A program made the translations under genes and the position numbers. The notes below the pieces were generated by a model, which did not search any database, was not told the origin of the DNA, and saw only the letters and a list, made by a program, of their open reading frames with translations. This document shows, piece by piece, positions 1-8,142 of a stretch of DNA of 64,000 nt. The stretch covers positions 7,130,001 to 7,194,000 of the forward strand of contig NZ_CP116256.1 of NCBI RefSeq assembly GCF_027947575.1, given 5' to 3'. Source of the DNA: Streptomyces rubrogriseus. Its GTDB lineage: Bacteria > Actinomycetota > Actinomycetes > Streptomycetales > Streptomycetaceae. Numbering within the stretch: the first letter of the stretch is position 1; the number at the start of each line of letters is the position of its first letter.

Positions 1-1380
1 CGGACCGCCAAGCTCGCCGCGCTCCCGCTCGGCTTCGCCGGGCGGGCCACCTGGGGGCTGGGCAAGCGAATCGTCGGCGAGTCCGCGGAGATCGTCGGCC
101 AGCAGCTGCAGCAGCGCACCGCGGAGCAGTTGTTCAAGGTGCTGGGCGAGCTCAAGGGCGGGGCGATGAAGTTCGGGCAGGCCCTGTCCGTCTTCGAGTC
201 GGCACTGCCCGAGGAGGTCGCCGGCCCCTATCGTGCGGCGCTGACCAAGCTGCAGGAGGCGGCACCGCCGATGCCGACCCGCACCGTGCACTCCGTGCTG
301 GCGGAGCGGCTCGGTGAGGACTGGCAGGAGCTGTTCCTGGAGTTCGAGGACAAGCCCGCCGCGGCCGCCTCGATCGGCCAGGTGCACCGGGGGGTGTGGC
401 AGGACGGCCGCGAGGTGGCGGTCAAGGTGCAGTACCCGGGCGCCGGCGAGGCCCTGCTGTCCGACCTGAACCAGCTCAGCCGCTTCGCCCGCCTGCTCGG
501 CCCGCTGGTCCCCGGCATGGACATCAAGCCGCTGATCACGGAGTTGAAGGACCGGGTCTCGGAGGAGCTGGACTACGACCTGGAGGCGCAGGCCCAGCGG
601 ACGCATGCCGAGGTCTTCGACGACGACCCGGACATCGTGGTGCCGGACGTCGTCCACCAGTGCGACCAGGTACTGATCACCGAGTGGATCGACGGCATCC
701 CGATGTCGGAGATCATCTCGAACGGCACGCAGGAGCAGCGCGACCGGGCGGGTCAGTTGCTGGCCCACTTCCTGTTCTCCGGTCCCGTGCGCACCGGGCT
801 CCTGCACGCCGACCCGCACCCCGGCAACTTCCGGCTGCTGCCCGGCGGGCCTCTGGGCGAGGACGACTGGCGCCTGGGCGTCCTGGACTTCGGCACGGTC
901 GACCGCCTTCCGGGCGGTCTGCCGGAACCCATCGGCGAGGCCCTGCGCATGACGCTGGACGGCGAGGCGGAGGCCGTCTACGAGATGCTCTGCACGGAGG
1001 GCTTCGTCAAGGAGTCGATAGAGCTGGACCCCGACGCCGTTCTCGAGTACCTGCTTCCGATCATCGAGCCGGCCAGGGTCGACGCGTTCACCTTCACCCG
1101 CGGCTGGATGCGGAGCCAGGCCGCCCGCATCGGTGACCCCCGCTCCCCCGCGTACCAGCTGGCCAAGCAGCTCAACCTGCCGCCGGCGTATCTCCTGATC
1201 CACCGCGTGACCCTGAGCACCATCGGTGTGCTCTGCCAGCTGGGCGCCACGGTCCGGCTGCGCGACGAGTTGGAGGAGTGGCTGGTCGGGTTCGTCGCCG
1301 AGAGCGAGGCCGAGGCGGAAGAGGCCGAGGAAGCGGAAGAGGACGTGTACGAGGCGGAGGGGACGGCCGCGGAGGCCTGA
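1..1380 (+). CDS. ABC1/AarF (UbiB/ADCK) family atypical kinase, 5' partial
   Basis: The frame is open from base 1 to a TGA at 1378-1380, so the N-terminus lies outside the window. The 459 visible codons suggest little is missing. Family hallmarks are visible: a KFGQ motif, an Ala-rich AAASIGQVHRG nucleotide loop, VAVKVQYPG with the invariant Lys, a DPHPGN catalytic loop and LDFGTVDR in place of the DFG motif. Such proteins are atypical ATP-binding kinases or ATPases, often tied to quinone or lipid metabolism; the substrate in actinomycetes is unknown. The C-terminal 30 residues are almost pure Glu/Ala and probably disordered. It converges on the wblC unit and is followed by a strong hairpin. 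In mycobacteria a homologue also sits beside whiB7 (from memory). Confidence 0.93.
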   Translation, partial: RTAKLAALPLGFAGRATWGLGKRIVGESAEIVGQQLQQRTAEQLFKVLGELKGGAMKFGQALSVFESALPEEVAGPYRAALTKLQEAAPPMPTRTVHSVLAERLGEDWQELFLEFEDKPAAAASIGQVHRGVWQDGREVAVKVQYPGAGEALLSDLNQLSRFARLLGPLVPGMDIKPLITELKDRVSEELDYDLEAQAQRTHAEVFDDDPDIVVPDVVHQCDQVLITEWIDGIPMSEIISNGTQEQRDRAGQLLAHFLFSGPVRTGLLHADPHPGNFRLLPGGPLGEDDWRLGVLDFGTVDRLPGGLPEPIGEALRMTLDGEAEAVYEMLCTEGFVKESIELDPDAVLEYLLPIIEPARVDAFTFTRGWMRSQAARIGDPRSPAYQLAKQLNLPPAYLLIHRVTLSTIGVLCQLGATVRLRDELEEWLVGFVAESEAEAEEAEEAEEDVYEAEGTAAEA

Positions 1381-1411
1381 TCCACCGATCGACTGATCCA
1401 CCGGAGCCGAA

Positions 1412-1458
1412 CGCGCGGTGGGGGCCGGTCCGTTCGGACGGACCGGCCCCCACGCGCG
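1412..1458. terminator. bidirectional hairpin terminator between ABC1 kinase and the wblC unit
   Basis: A perfect 15-bp stem (1418-1432 pairs with 1439-1453, 6-nt loop) is extended by CGCGC/GCGCG with one bulged base. There is no U-tract, as usual for Streptomyces. It lies between convergent genes and could stop transcription from both sides. Confidence 0.8.
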
Positions 1459-1513
1459 GAGAGCTTCGTCTCCCGTAGGGAGACCACTGCTTCAGGTGTT
1501 TCAGGTGTGTCGG

Positions 1514-1837
1514 TTACTGCATGACCGCCATGGCCAGCGCACGCCGAGCACGCATCGAGGCGCGCTCCGCCCGGCGCTGCATCCGGCGAGCGGTCGCCAG
1601 GCGCAGCGCCCGGCGTTCCTGCTCGGCCTCGTGCAGGCGGTCGTGCATATGCGCACGTGCCAGGGCTTCTGGGATGAGTTGCATTTCACGGGTCCTGTTC
1701 TGACGCGAGTCCTTCGCGCCACTGGTGGTGAAGTCTTCAGGCGCGGTGCCTGCGATGTCGTGGGTGGACGGCTTCATCGGGGCCTGCTTCTGGGGGTCGT
1801 ACGTCAGGGGGCGGTCGATCGTTCCTGCGGTGTTCAT
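1514..1837 (-). CDS. small Arg-rich protein translationally coupled to wblC
   Basis: A 107-residue frame whose ATG overlaps the wblC TGA as ATGA (1834-1837), a classic sign of translational coupling. Residues 1-51 are unremarkable. From about residue 52 (MQLIPEALAR...) the protein is a strongly basic Arg/Ala/Met-rich helix. An internal ATG at 1684 with an upstream AGGAC would give a 56-residue protein of just this helical part and may be the true start. G+C at third positions in the N-terminal part is about 80%, compatible with coding but below its neighbours. Function unknown. Coexpression with WblC and the basic charge would fit a ribosome- or nucleic-acid-associated partner, but that is inference. 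Confidence 0.6.
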   Translation of the reverse strand: MNTAGTIDRPLTYDPQKQAPMKPSTHDIAGTAPEDFTTSGAKDSRQNRTREMQLIPEALARAHMHDRLHEAEQERRALRLATARRMQRRAERASMRARRALAMAVMQ

Positions 1838-2202
1838 GCCGAAACCGGGTTCTTGCGCGGGCGACCGCGGGGCCGCTTCCGGGCGACGACGACACCCTGG
1901 ACGAACAGCTCGCCACCCCAGACACCCCAGGGCTCACGCCGCTCCTTGGCACCGGCGAGGCAGGCCTCCATCAGCGGGCAGGTGCGGCAGAGGGACTTGG
2001 CGTACTCCACGTCCGCCGGGGACTCGGCGAAGAAGACCTCCGGGTCGTAGGAGCGGCAGGGGACGGGTACGCCGAGGTTCTCGATGGCGTCGTCGAGCGC
2101 GGTGAGCGCGGTGAGCGGGGTCAAGGTGGAGTCCTCCGTGGAACAGGGCTTGGGGATCGTGTCGGAAGGCGGTACGGACGGGGCGTGCGCTTCGAGTTGC
2201 AC
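1834..2202 (-). CDS. wblC: WhiB-family transcription factor WblC (WhiB7)
   Basis: A 122-residue Fe-S regulator. It has one Cys in PVPCRSYDP, then the CRTCPLMEAC cluster (four Cys ligands for a [4Fe-4S] centre), the GVWGGE turn, and a C-terminal AT-hook RGRPRKN, the feature that separates WhiB7/WblC from other WhiB proteins. WhiB7/WblC binds the primary sigma factor and AT-rich DNA next to the -35 box and activates intrinsic resistance to ribosome-targeting antibiotics. The start is GTG at 2202, with GAGGAAG 8 nt upstream. Expression is probably controlled by the long leader upstream (uORF 2379-2711, terminator 2321-2355) and by autoactivation at the promoter at 2823-2862. Confidence 0.95.
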   Translation of the reverse strand: MQLEAHAPSVPPSDTIPKPCSTEDSTLTPLTALTALDDAIENLGVPVPCRSYDPEVFFAESPADVEYAKSLCRTCPLMEACLAGAKERREPWGVWGGELFVQGVVVARKRPRGRPRKNPVSA

Positions 2203-2320
2203 GGGGTGGTCTTCCTCGTCTGTTCGTTCCGGCCGGTTGACCGGGTGGCGGCTTGGTACCGGGTTCTTTTCTTGTCCCGAGGCTCCTTCGTGCTGTTGCC
2301 CCCGTTCGGGGACAAACAGA

Positions 2321-2355
2321 AGGGCCGCGGATCCCGGGTGGGGTTCCGCGGCCCT
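2321..2355 (-). terminator. intrinsic terminator/attenuator in the wblC leader
   Basis: Read on the minus strand, an 11-bp perfect GC-rich stem (2345-2355 with 2321-2331) is followed directly by TCTGTTTGT, a genuine U-rich tract that is rare in Streptomyces. It lies between the uORF stop and wblC, so it should terminate wblC transcripts unless antitermination occurs. A second hairpin (2367-2373 with 2377-2383) spans the uORF stop codon, where a stalled or terminating ribosome would melt it. Confidence 0.85.
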
Positions 2356-2378
2356 GAAGGCGCCGGCCTGATCGGCGA

Positions 2379-2711
2379 TCAGGCTGGATCACTCCAGGGT
2401 TCTGGCCCACGGAAGGCCCACATCAGGTGGTGCTGCGTCGTCTGCTTCCGGAATCCGGCACCGGTCGCGGTAAAGGCATAGGCCTGCGCCTGTGCCGCTA
2501 CTGCTGCTTCCAGTGCCTTGGTCGGTCGCTCATTGCGCTCCCGGACGGGAAGGCCCGCGGGAGCAGCAGCGGCGGCAGCCGGACGCACGGCACGAATGCC
2601 GGACAGACCGGTGTCCGAGTGAGAAGCGCCGAGCGTGCACAGGGAGACGGCCGAGCGATCGGTCATTTTGGCGGTGGAGCTGACGACGAAGCTGCTGTTG
2701 ATGCTGATCAC
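2379..2711 (-). CDS. upstream ORF in the wblC leader (110 codons)
   Basis: The frame starts at GTG (2711) behind a strong GAGGAGG and begins VISINSSFVVSSTAK. It ends 23 nt before the attenuator stem. Actinobacterial whiB7/wblC leaders are known to carry uORFs whose translation status controls premature termination. The peptide is not a recognised protein, and its middle is Ala-rich. The likely role is as a sensor of ribosome inhibition rather than a product with its own activity. The unusually long uORF leaves room for several stalling positions. Confidence 0.75.
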   Translation of the reverse strand: MISINSSFVVSSTAKMTDRSAVSLCTLGASHSDTGLSGIRAVRPAAAAAAPAGLPVRERNERPTKALEAAVAAQAQAYAFTATGAGFRKQTTQHHLMWAFRGPEPWSDPA

Positions 2712-2822
2712 TGGGCTCGCCTCCTCTCGGCGTCTCGGGGGACTGGGACGAACCAGTCCGCGGATATGCAAGTACAACACGGATTCAGGGCCTCCGGGAA
2801 GGCCGCTGTTCCCGTGACCAAG

Positions 2823-2862
2823 AACCTATGGGGATTCCCGGGGCATGCGCAAACTATTTTTT
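2823..2862 (-). promoter_or_regulatory. predicted WblC-autoregulated promoter of wblC
   Basis: Minus strand: -10 TAGGTT (2823-2828), 18-bp spacer, -35 TTGCGC (2847-2852), with the A/T-rich tract GAAAAAATAG immediately upstream (2853-2862). An AT-rich block abutting the -35 is the recognised WhiB7 target architecture. The predicted start near 2815 gives a 5' UTR of about 100 nt before the uORF. Confidence 0.7.
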
Positions 2863-2875
2863 CGACGAGTTTGTA

Positions 2876-5086
2876 TCAGTCGTCCTCGTCAAGCCCCACA
2901 CCTTCCTGGCCTGCGCAGATGGCCAGCACGTCGGTCCCGTAGCGATTGAGCTTGCGCATCCCGACCCCCGGGATCCTGGCCAGCTCCCGCTCGTCCTCCG
3001 GGACGGACTCGGCGATCGCCATCAGCGTCTTGTCGGTGAAGACGCAGAACGCGGGCTGTCCGCTGCGCCCCGCCTGCACCGCCCGCCACTCGCGCAGCCG
3101 CTCGTAGACGCCCTCGTCCATGTCCGACGGGCACCCCTCGCAGCGCATCAGCTTCATCTCGCCGGCGTCGGTGAGCGTGCGCCCGCAGACCCGGCAGCGG
3201 GCCGGCGTCCGCTGGGTCCGTCTCGGCGCGGCAGCCGCGCCACCACCACCGCCGCCGCCTCGGAACCCGCGCTCCACACCTCCGGCACCCCCCGCGGTCG
3301 CCTGCCCGCCCGCCGTGCCCGAACCGGGCCGCAGCCCCTTCAGAAAGCGGCTGGGCCTGCGGTTCGGCCGGCCCCCGGGCGACCGGGCCAGTGCCCAGGA
3401 CAGGTGCAGGCGTTCACGGGCGCGGGTGACACCGACGTAGAGAAGGCGGCGTTCCTCCTCGATCTGCTCGTCGGTCTTTGCGTAGGTGATCGGCATCATG
3501 CCCTCGGCGACGCCGACCAGGAACACGACGTCCCACTCCAGGCCCTTGGCCGAGTGCAGGGAGGCGAGGGTGACGCCCTGCACCGTCGGGGCGTGCTGGG
3601 CGCCCGCGCGCTCGTCGAGTTCCACGACGAGGTCGCTCAGCGTGGCTCCCGCTCTGGCCGCGGCGAAGTCCTGGGCCAGTCCCACCAGGGCGGCCAGCGA
3701 CTCCCACCGCTCCCGGACGGCACCCGACCCGGCCGGGGGCTCGGTCGTCCAGCCCTCCCCGGACAGCACCGCGCGCACCTGCGAGGGCAGGTCGACGGCG
3801 TCGTCGAGGAGGGAGTCGTTGCCGCCGAAGCGGGCGGCGGCCCGCAGGGCACTGCCGGCCTTGCGCACCTCGGGCCGGTCGAAGAAGCGCTCCGCGCCCC
3901 GCAACTGGTACGGGACCCCGGCGTCGGCGAGTGCCTGCTCATAGGTCTCCGACTGGGAGTTGGTCCGGAACAGGACCGCGATCTCGGCGGCCGGAACGCC
4001 CGAGTCGATGAGCTCGCGGATGCGGCGGGCGGCTCCCTCGGCCTCGGCCGGCTCGTCGGAGTACTCGGCGTAGCCGGGCTCGGGGCCCGCGGGCCGCTGG
4101 GAGACCAGCTCCAGGCGGTGATCGGCGGCCCGGCCCCGGGCCTGGGCGAGCAGGCCGTTGGCGAGGTGGACGACCTGGGGGGTGGAACGGTAGTCGCGGA
4201 CCAGCTTGACGACGGTGGCGCCGGGGTGGCGGCCGCGGAAGTCGAGCAGATGGTCGGGGGTTGCTCCCGTGAACGAATAGATCGTCTGGCTGGCGTCGCC
4301 GACCACGCACAGGTCGTCGCGGTCCCCGAGCCACAGCTCCAGCAGACGCTGCTGGAGGGGGCTGACGTCCTGGTACTCGTCGACCACGAAGTGCTGGTAC
4401 TGGGCGCGGACCTGCTCGGCGACATCGTGCCGGTCCTGGAGGACGGCCACCGTCAGCAGCAGCACGTCCTCGAAGTCGATGACGGAGCGCGCGCGCTTGA
4501 GGTCCTCGTAGGCGGCGTACAGCTGCGCGATCTCCGCCGGGTCGCGGGGCGCCTCACGGCCGGCCTTGGCAGCCGCCGGGGCGTAGTCGGCGGGCACCGT
4601 CTGGGTCACCTTGGACCACTCGATCTCCGCGGTGACGTCGCGCAGCTCGCCCCGGTCGAGGCGGATGCGGCAGGCGGCGGCCGCGTCGGCGACGAGCTGG
4701 ATCTTGCGGTCGACGAGCCTGGGCAGGGAACCGCCGATCGCTTTCGGCCAGAAGTACTGGAGCTGCCGCAGCGCCGCCGAGTGGAAGGTGCGGGCCTGCA
4801 CACCGGCGGCGCCGAGCTGGCGCAGCCGACCGCGCATCTCGCCGGCCGCACGGTTGGTGAAGGTGACGGCGAGCACACTGGAGGGCTGGAGGATCCCGGC
4901 GCGCACCCCGTAGGCGATGCGATGGGTGATCGCGCGGGTCTTGCCCGTGCCGGCTCCCGCCAGCACGCACACCGGCCCGCGCAGGGCGGTCGCCACCTCG
5001 CGCTGCTCGGGGTCGAGCCCTTCGAGCACCGCGTCGGCCGAGTCCGGTACCTGCGGGAAGAGGGTGGAGTGCGTTGCTGCTGTCAC
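2876..5086 (-). CDS. uvrD2: ATP-dependent DNA helicase UvrD2 (SF1A, with HRDC domain)
   Basis: A 736-residue superfamily 1A 3'-5' helicase. Visible motifs are Walker A GAGTGKT (about 44-50), DEYQD Walker B, the GDASQTIYSFTGA motif III region and a C-terminal VTRARERL. After the motor domains comes a tetracysteine module (CRVCGRTL...RCEGCPSD) and an HRDC domain (ARIPGVGMRKLNRYG), the layout of mycobacterial UvrD2. A Gly/Pro-rich linker separates motor and zinc module. I chose the GTG at 5086 because upstream in-frame sequence lacks family resemblance; longer starts up to 5236 are possible. Divergent from mrx1. The wblC promoter begins just downstream of its stop. Confidence 0.93.
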   Translation of the reverse strand: MTAATHSTLFPQVPDSADAVLEGLDPEQREVATALRGPVCVLAGAGTGKTRAITHRIAYGVRAGILQPSSVLAVTFTNRAAGEMRGRLRQLGAAGVQARTFHSAALRQLQYFWPKAIGGSLPRLVDRKIQLVADAAAACRIRLDRGELRDVTAEIEWSKVTQTVPADYAPAAAKAGREAPRDPAEIAQLYAAYEDLKRARSVIDFEDVLLLTVAVLQDRHDVAEQVRAQYQHFVVDEYQDVSPLQQRLLELWLGDRDDLCVVGDASQTIYSFTGATPDHLLDFRGRHPGATVVKLVRDYRSTPQVVHLANGLLAQARGRAADHRLELVSQRPAGPEPGYAEYSDEPAEAEGAARRIRELIDSGVPAAEIAVLFRTNSQSETYEQALADAGVPYQLRGAERFFDRPEVRKAGSALRAAARFGGNDSLLDDAVDLPSQVRAVLSGEGWTTEPPAGSGAVRERWESLAALVGLAQDFAAARAGATLSDLVVELDERAGAQHAPTVQGVTLASLHSAKGLEWDVVFLVGVAEGMMPITYAKTDEQIEEERRLLYVGVTRARERLHLSWALARSPGGRPNRRPSRFLKGLRPGSGTAGGQATAGGAGGVERGFRGGGGGGGAAAAPRRTQRTPARCRVCGRTLTDAGEMKLMRCEGCPSDMDEGVYERLREWRAVQAGRSGQPAFCVFTDKTLMAIAESVPEDERELARIPGVGMRKLNRYGTDVLAICAGQEGVGLDEDD

Positions 5087-5125
5087 ACCGCCATGCTGCC
5101 AGGTCTCGCGGGACGGGTGCGTCGG

Positions 5126-5134
5126 TTGTCCACA
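5126..5134 (+). promoter_or_regulatory. DnaA-box sequence between uvrD2 and mrx1
   Basis: TTGTCCACA, an exact match to the preferred Streptomyces DnaA box, lies in the 194-bp divergent intergenic region. A single box is not an origin; it could link repair/redox gene expression to DnaA, or be chance. Confidence 0.4.
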
Positions 5135-5280
5135 GGCACGGACCGACAGTCGTACCAATGCGACAGGCATCACGCGGTGGGAGTGCGCGACGGGAATGGT
5201 CGTGCCGCCGCGGACGTTCACTTCGTGCGACCTCATCCCCGAGCCGCCGCTTTCCGAGTCGCCTAAGGAGCACGAGAGAC

Positions 5281-5523
5281 ATGTCGGGCACTGTGACGAT
5301 GTACAGCACCACCTGGTGCGGCTACTGCCGTCGGCTGAAGAGCCAGATGGACCGCGAGGGCATCGCGTACACCGAGGTCAACATCGAGCAGGACCCGGAG
5401 TCGGCCGCGTTCGTGGAGAAGGCGAATGGCGGAAACCAGACGGTGCCCACCGTGCTCTTCCCCGACGGCTCCACTCTGACGAACCCGTCGCTGGCGCAGG
5501 TGAAGCAGAAGATCGGCGCGTAG
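5281..5523 (+). CDS. mrx1: mycoredoxin-type glutaredoxin
   Basis: An 80-residue thioredoxin-fold protein with a redox-active CGYC near the N-terminus and the cis-Pro TVPT motif. This matches mycoredoxin-1, which reduces mycothiol mixed disulfides using mycothiol and mycothione reductase in the cytoplasm. ATG at 5281 is preceded by AAGGAG 11 nt upstream. Divergent from uvrD2, with the same neighbours in mycobacteria (from memory). Followed by a very strong hairpin. Confidence 0.93.
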   Translation: MSGTVTMYSTTWCGYCRRLKSQMDREGIAYTEVNIEQDPESAAFVEKANGGNQTVPTVLFPDGSTLTNPSLAQVKQKIGA

Positions 5524-5543
5524 CCGGCCGGCCGGACAGCACG

Positions 5544-5590
5544 ACGAGAGGGGAGGCCCTCCCCCGACGGGGGAGGGCCTCCCCTCTCGT
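5544..5590. terminator. perfect 22-bp hairpin between mrx1 and nudC
   Basis: Positions 5544-5565 are the exact reverse complement of 5569-5590 with a 3-nt loop. It lies between convergent genes, so it is a bidirectional terminator. There is no U-tract. Confidence 0.9.
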
Positions 5591-5610
5591 GGCGTCTACG
5601 GCGCCCGGGC

Positions 5611-6555
5611 TCAGAAGGCGTTGCGCGTCGGCAGTGGCCTGCCGTACCAGAGCTCGATGAGACGGGCCGCGATCGAGATGCCGTAGGGCGGCAGGACCTC
5701 GCCGGACTCGAAGGCGGCGCCCAGCTCCTCGCGGGAGAACCAGCGGGCCTCGTGGATCTCGTCGCCGTCCACGTTGATCTCGGTCGAGGTGGCGTGGGCC
5801 ATGAAGCCGAGCATCAGGCTGGACGGGAAGGGCCACGGCTGGCTCGCGACGTACTCGACCGGGCCGACGGTGACGCCGACCTCCTCCTGGACCTCGCGGC
5901 GCACCGACTGCTCGATGGACTCGCCGGGCTCCACGAAACCGGCGAGGGTCGAGAAGCGGCCCTCGGGCCAGTGCACCTGGCGGCCGAGCAGGATGCGGTC
6001 CTCGCCGTCCGTGACCGCCATGATCACCGCGGGGTCGGTGCGCGGGTAGTGCTCGGCGCCGCAGGCGGGGCAACGGCGGATGTGGCCGGCCGCGGCGATG
6101 ACGGTGCGTTCTCCACAGCGGGAGCAGAACCGGTGCAGACGCTGCCAGTTCTCCAGGGCGACCGCGTGGGCCATCAGCCCGGCGTCGCGGGGGGACAGGA
6201 GCAGGCCGGCCTCGCGCAGGCCGGCGGGGCGCGCGGACTGGTCCATGCGGCCGGGCAGGGAGTCCTTCTGGAGGGCGAAGTAGCTGGTCCCGTCCTCGTC
6301 GGTGCCCAGGAAGTAGCGGTGGGCCTCGGTGAGCGGGGCCTCGAAGGAGGGGGTCATGACGAGTTCGGTGGCCCCGTCGGGCGTCTCGTCGATGAGGACC
6401 TGGCCGCCGGAGACCACGAAGCAGCGCGTCGAGGGGTGACTCCACGCCGCCGCGAGCCAGGCCTCGTCGAGGCGGTGGTGGGCGGCGCGGTCGATGCCGC
6501 TGGGGGCGGTGAGCGAGATGGGACGGTCGGCGGTGTGGTCGGTCCAGGTGGTCAC
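5611..6555 (-). CDS. nudC: NAD(H) pyrophosphatase / RNA decapping enzyme NudC
   Basis: A 314-residue Nudix hydrolase. The zinc ribbon uses CSRCGE and CPACG; the Nudix box GFVEPGESIEQSVRREVQEEVGV is intact; and it is followed by SQPWPFPSS, the signature of NADH-specific NudC enzymes. It cleaves NADH to NMNH and AMP and can remove NAD caps from RNA. The GTG at 6555 has GGAAG 5 nt upstream. The frame stays open far upstream into the M20 gene, but that part is not NudC-like. Convergent with mrx1. Confidence 0.94.
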   Translation of the reverse strand: MTTWTDHTADRPISLTAPSGIDRAAHHRLDEAWLAAAWSHPSTRCFVVSGGQVLIDETPDGATELVMTPSFEAPLTEAHRYFLGTDEDGTSYFALQKDSLPGRMDQSARPAGLREAGLLLSPRDAGLMAHAVALENWQRLHRFCSRCGERTVIAAAGHIRRCPACGAEHYPRTDPAVIMAVTDGEDRILLGRQVHWPEGRFSTLAGFVEPGESIEQSVRREVQEEVGVTVGPVEYVASQPWPFPSSLMLGFMAHATSTEINVDGDEIHEARWFSREELGAAFESGEVLPPYGISIAARLIELWYGRPLPTRNAF

Positions 6556-6716
6556 GGGTGCTTCCAACTCCCCCGGTGAGCGGTTCGGTTCGGCAGGCGG
6601 TTTCGGCGGTTCGTACGGCGGGTGGTGACCGGGTCCGGGTGGGCTCGGCGGGTGCGGGGCGGCGTTTCCAGTGTGCCGCGCGCCGTGCCGGTCGGGTCCC
6701 GGACCGGGCACGGCGC

Positions 6717-8129
6717 TCAGGGCGCGTGACGCCAGTGCTCCCCCAGGTCGCCCCAGAGGTGGGCGGAGGTTTCGACGCCCTTGAGCAGGAGGTCCAGTTC
6801 CACCTTCTCGTCGGGGGCGTGCCAGCCGTCGGACGGGACCGAGATGCCCAGGAAGAGCACCGGGGTGCCGAGCACCTCCTGGAGGTCGGCGGCCGGGCCG
6901 GAGCCGCCCTCGCGGGTGAAGCGGACCGGTTTGTCGAAGGCCCGTCCCATCGCGCGGACGACCGACCGCAGCGCCGGGTGGTCCAGCGGCGTCAGGCACG
7001 GGCGGGTGGCGGAGCCGAAGACGACCTCGCAGCGGATGCCCGCGGGTACCTGCTCGTCGGCCCAGGCGCGGACGGCCTTCTCCACCTGATCGGGGTCCTG
7101 GCCCGCAACGAGGCGGAAGGAGAGCTTCACCATGGCGGACGACGGGATGATCGTCTTGCTTCCGGGGCCCTGGTAGCCGCCGCCGATGCCGTTGACCTCG
7201 GCGGTGGGGCGGGCCCAGATGCGCTCCAGGGTGGTGTGTCCGGCCTCGCCGTGGGCGGCGTACGACTTGGCCGTGCGCAGCCACTGCCGCTCGTCGAAGG
7301 GCAGCTCGGCGAAGAGCTCGCGCTCGCGGTCGGTGAGCTCGGCCACTCCGTCGTAGAAGCCGGGTATCGCCACGCGCGCGTGCTCGTCGTGCAGGGCGGC
7401 GACGAGGCGCGCGACGGCGGTGGCCGGGTTGGGGACCGCGCCGCCGAAGGAGCCCGAGTGGATGTCCTGGTCGGGGCCGTGCAGCCGGATCTCGCACTCG
7501 GCGAGGCCCCGCATGCCGGTGCAGACGGTGGGGGTGTCCTCGGACCACATGCCCGTGTCGGAGACGACGACCGCGTCGGCGGTGAGCCGCTCGGCGTGCT
7601 CCTCGACGAGGGCACGGAAGTGCGGGGAGCCGGATTCCTCCTCGCCCTCGATCAGCAGTTTGAGGTTCACGGCGGGAGTCGTACGGCCGGTGGCGGCGAG
7701 GTGGGCGCGGACGCCGAGTGTGTGGAAGAACACCTGCCCCTTGTCGTCGGCCGCCCCGCGCGCGTAGAGGCGGTTCTCGCGGACGACGGGGTCGAAGGGC
7801 TCGCTGGTCCAGCCGTCCTCGCGGGCGGCGGGCTGTACGTCGTGGTGGCCGTAGACGAGGACCGTCGGTGCCTGCGGGTCCCCGGAAGCCCACTCGGCGA
7901 ACACCGCGGGGGCGCCCCGGGTCGGCCAGACCTCGGCGGTCGGGAAGCCGGTCTCCTTCAGCTTGGCGGCGAGCCAGTCGGCGCTGCGGCGCACATCGGT
8001 CGCGTGGTCGGGCTGGGCCGACACGGACGGGATACGCAGCCATTCGGCGAGGTCGTCGAGGAAGGCGGCGCGGTGCTGCTCGATGTACGTGCGGACAGCG
8101 CTGACAGCATTGTCAACGGGGTGGCTCAT
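6717..8129 (-). CDS. M20 family metallopeptidase (dipeptidase)
   Basis: A 470-residue M20/CNDP-like peptidase with the first metal motif YGHHDVQP, a DDKGQ bridging-Asp region, catalytic EGEEESGS and a dimerisation lid domain. It probably hydrolyses cytosolic dipeptides with a di-zinc centre; substrate specificity cannot be read. The ATG at 8129 has no Shine-Dalgarno, but a TAGGCT element lies 7 nt upstream, which predicts a leaderless mRNA. That element overlaps the stop codon of adnB. Confidence 0.9.
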   Translation of the reverse strand: MSHPVDNAVSAVRTYIEQHRAAFLDDLAEWLRIPSVSAQPDHATDVRRSADWLAAKLKETGFPTAEVWPTRGAPAVFAEWASGDPQAPTVLVYGHHDVQPAAREDGWTSEPFDPVVRENRLYARGAADDKGQVFFHTLGVRAHLAATGRTTPAVNLKLLIEGEEESGSPHFRALVEEHAERLTADAVVVSDTGMWSEDTPTVCTGMRGLAECEIRLHGPDQDIHSGSFGGAVPNPATAVARLVAALHDEHARVAIPGFYDGVAELTDRERELFAELPFDERQWLRTAKSYAAHGEAGHTTLERIWARPTAEVNGIGGGYQGPGSKTIIPSSAMVKLSFRLVAGQDPDQVEKAVRAWADEQVPAGIRCEVVFGSATRPCLTPLDHPALRSVVRAMGRAFDKPVRFTREGGSGPAADLQEVLGTPVLFLGISVPSDGWHAPDEKVELDLLLKGVETSAHLWGDLGEHWRHAP

Positions 8130-8136
8130 GCTTACG

Positions 8137-8142
8137 AGCCTA
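8137..8142 (-). promoter_or_regulatory. -10 element TAGGCT, leaderless start of the M20 peptidase
   Basis: Minus-strand TAGGCT sits 7 nt from the ATG at 8129, the spacing expected when transcription starts at the start codon. It overlaps the adnB stop codon (8140-8142). Confidence 0.6.

Noticed and set aside
2828..5266. Long open frame on the plus strand opposite uvrD2
   Set aside because: Its Gly/Arg/Val/Asp-rich sequence matches antisense of a high-GC gene, no domain is visible, and the minus strand has clear helicase motifs. The same applies to long plus-strand frames opposite adnA, adnB, the peptidase and the glycan cluster.
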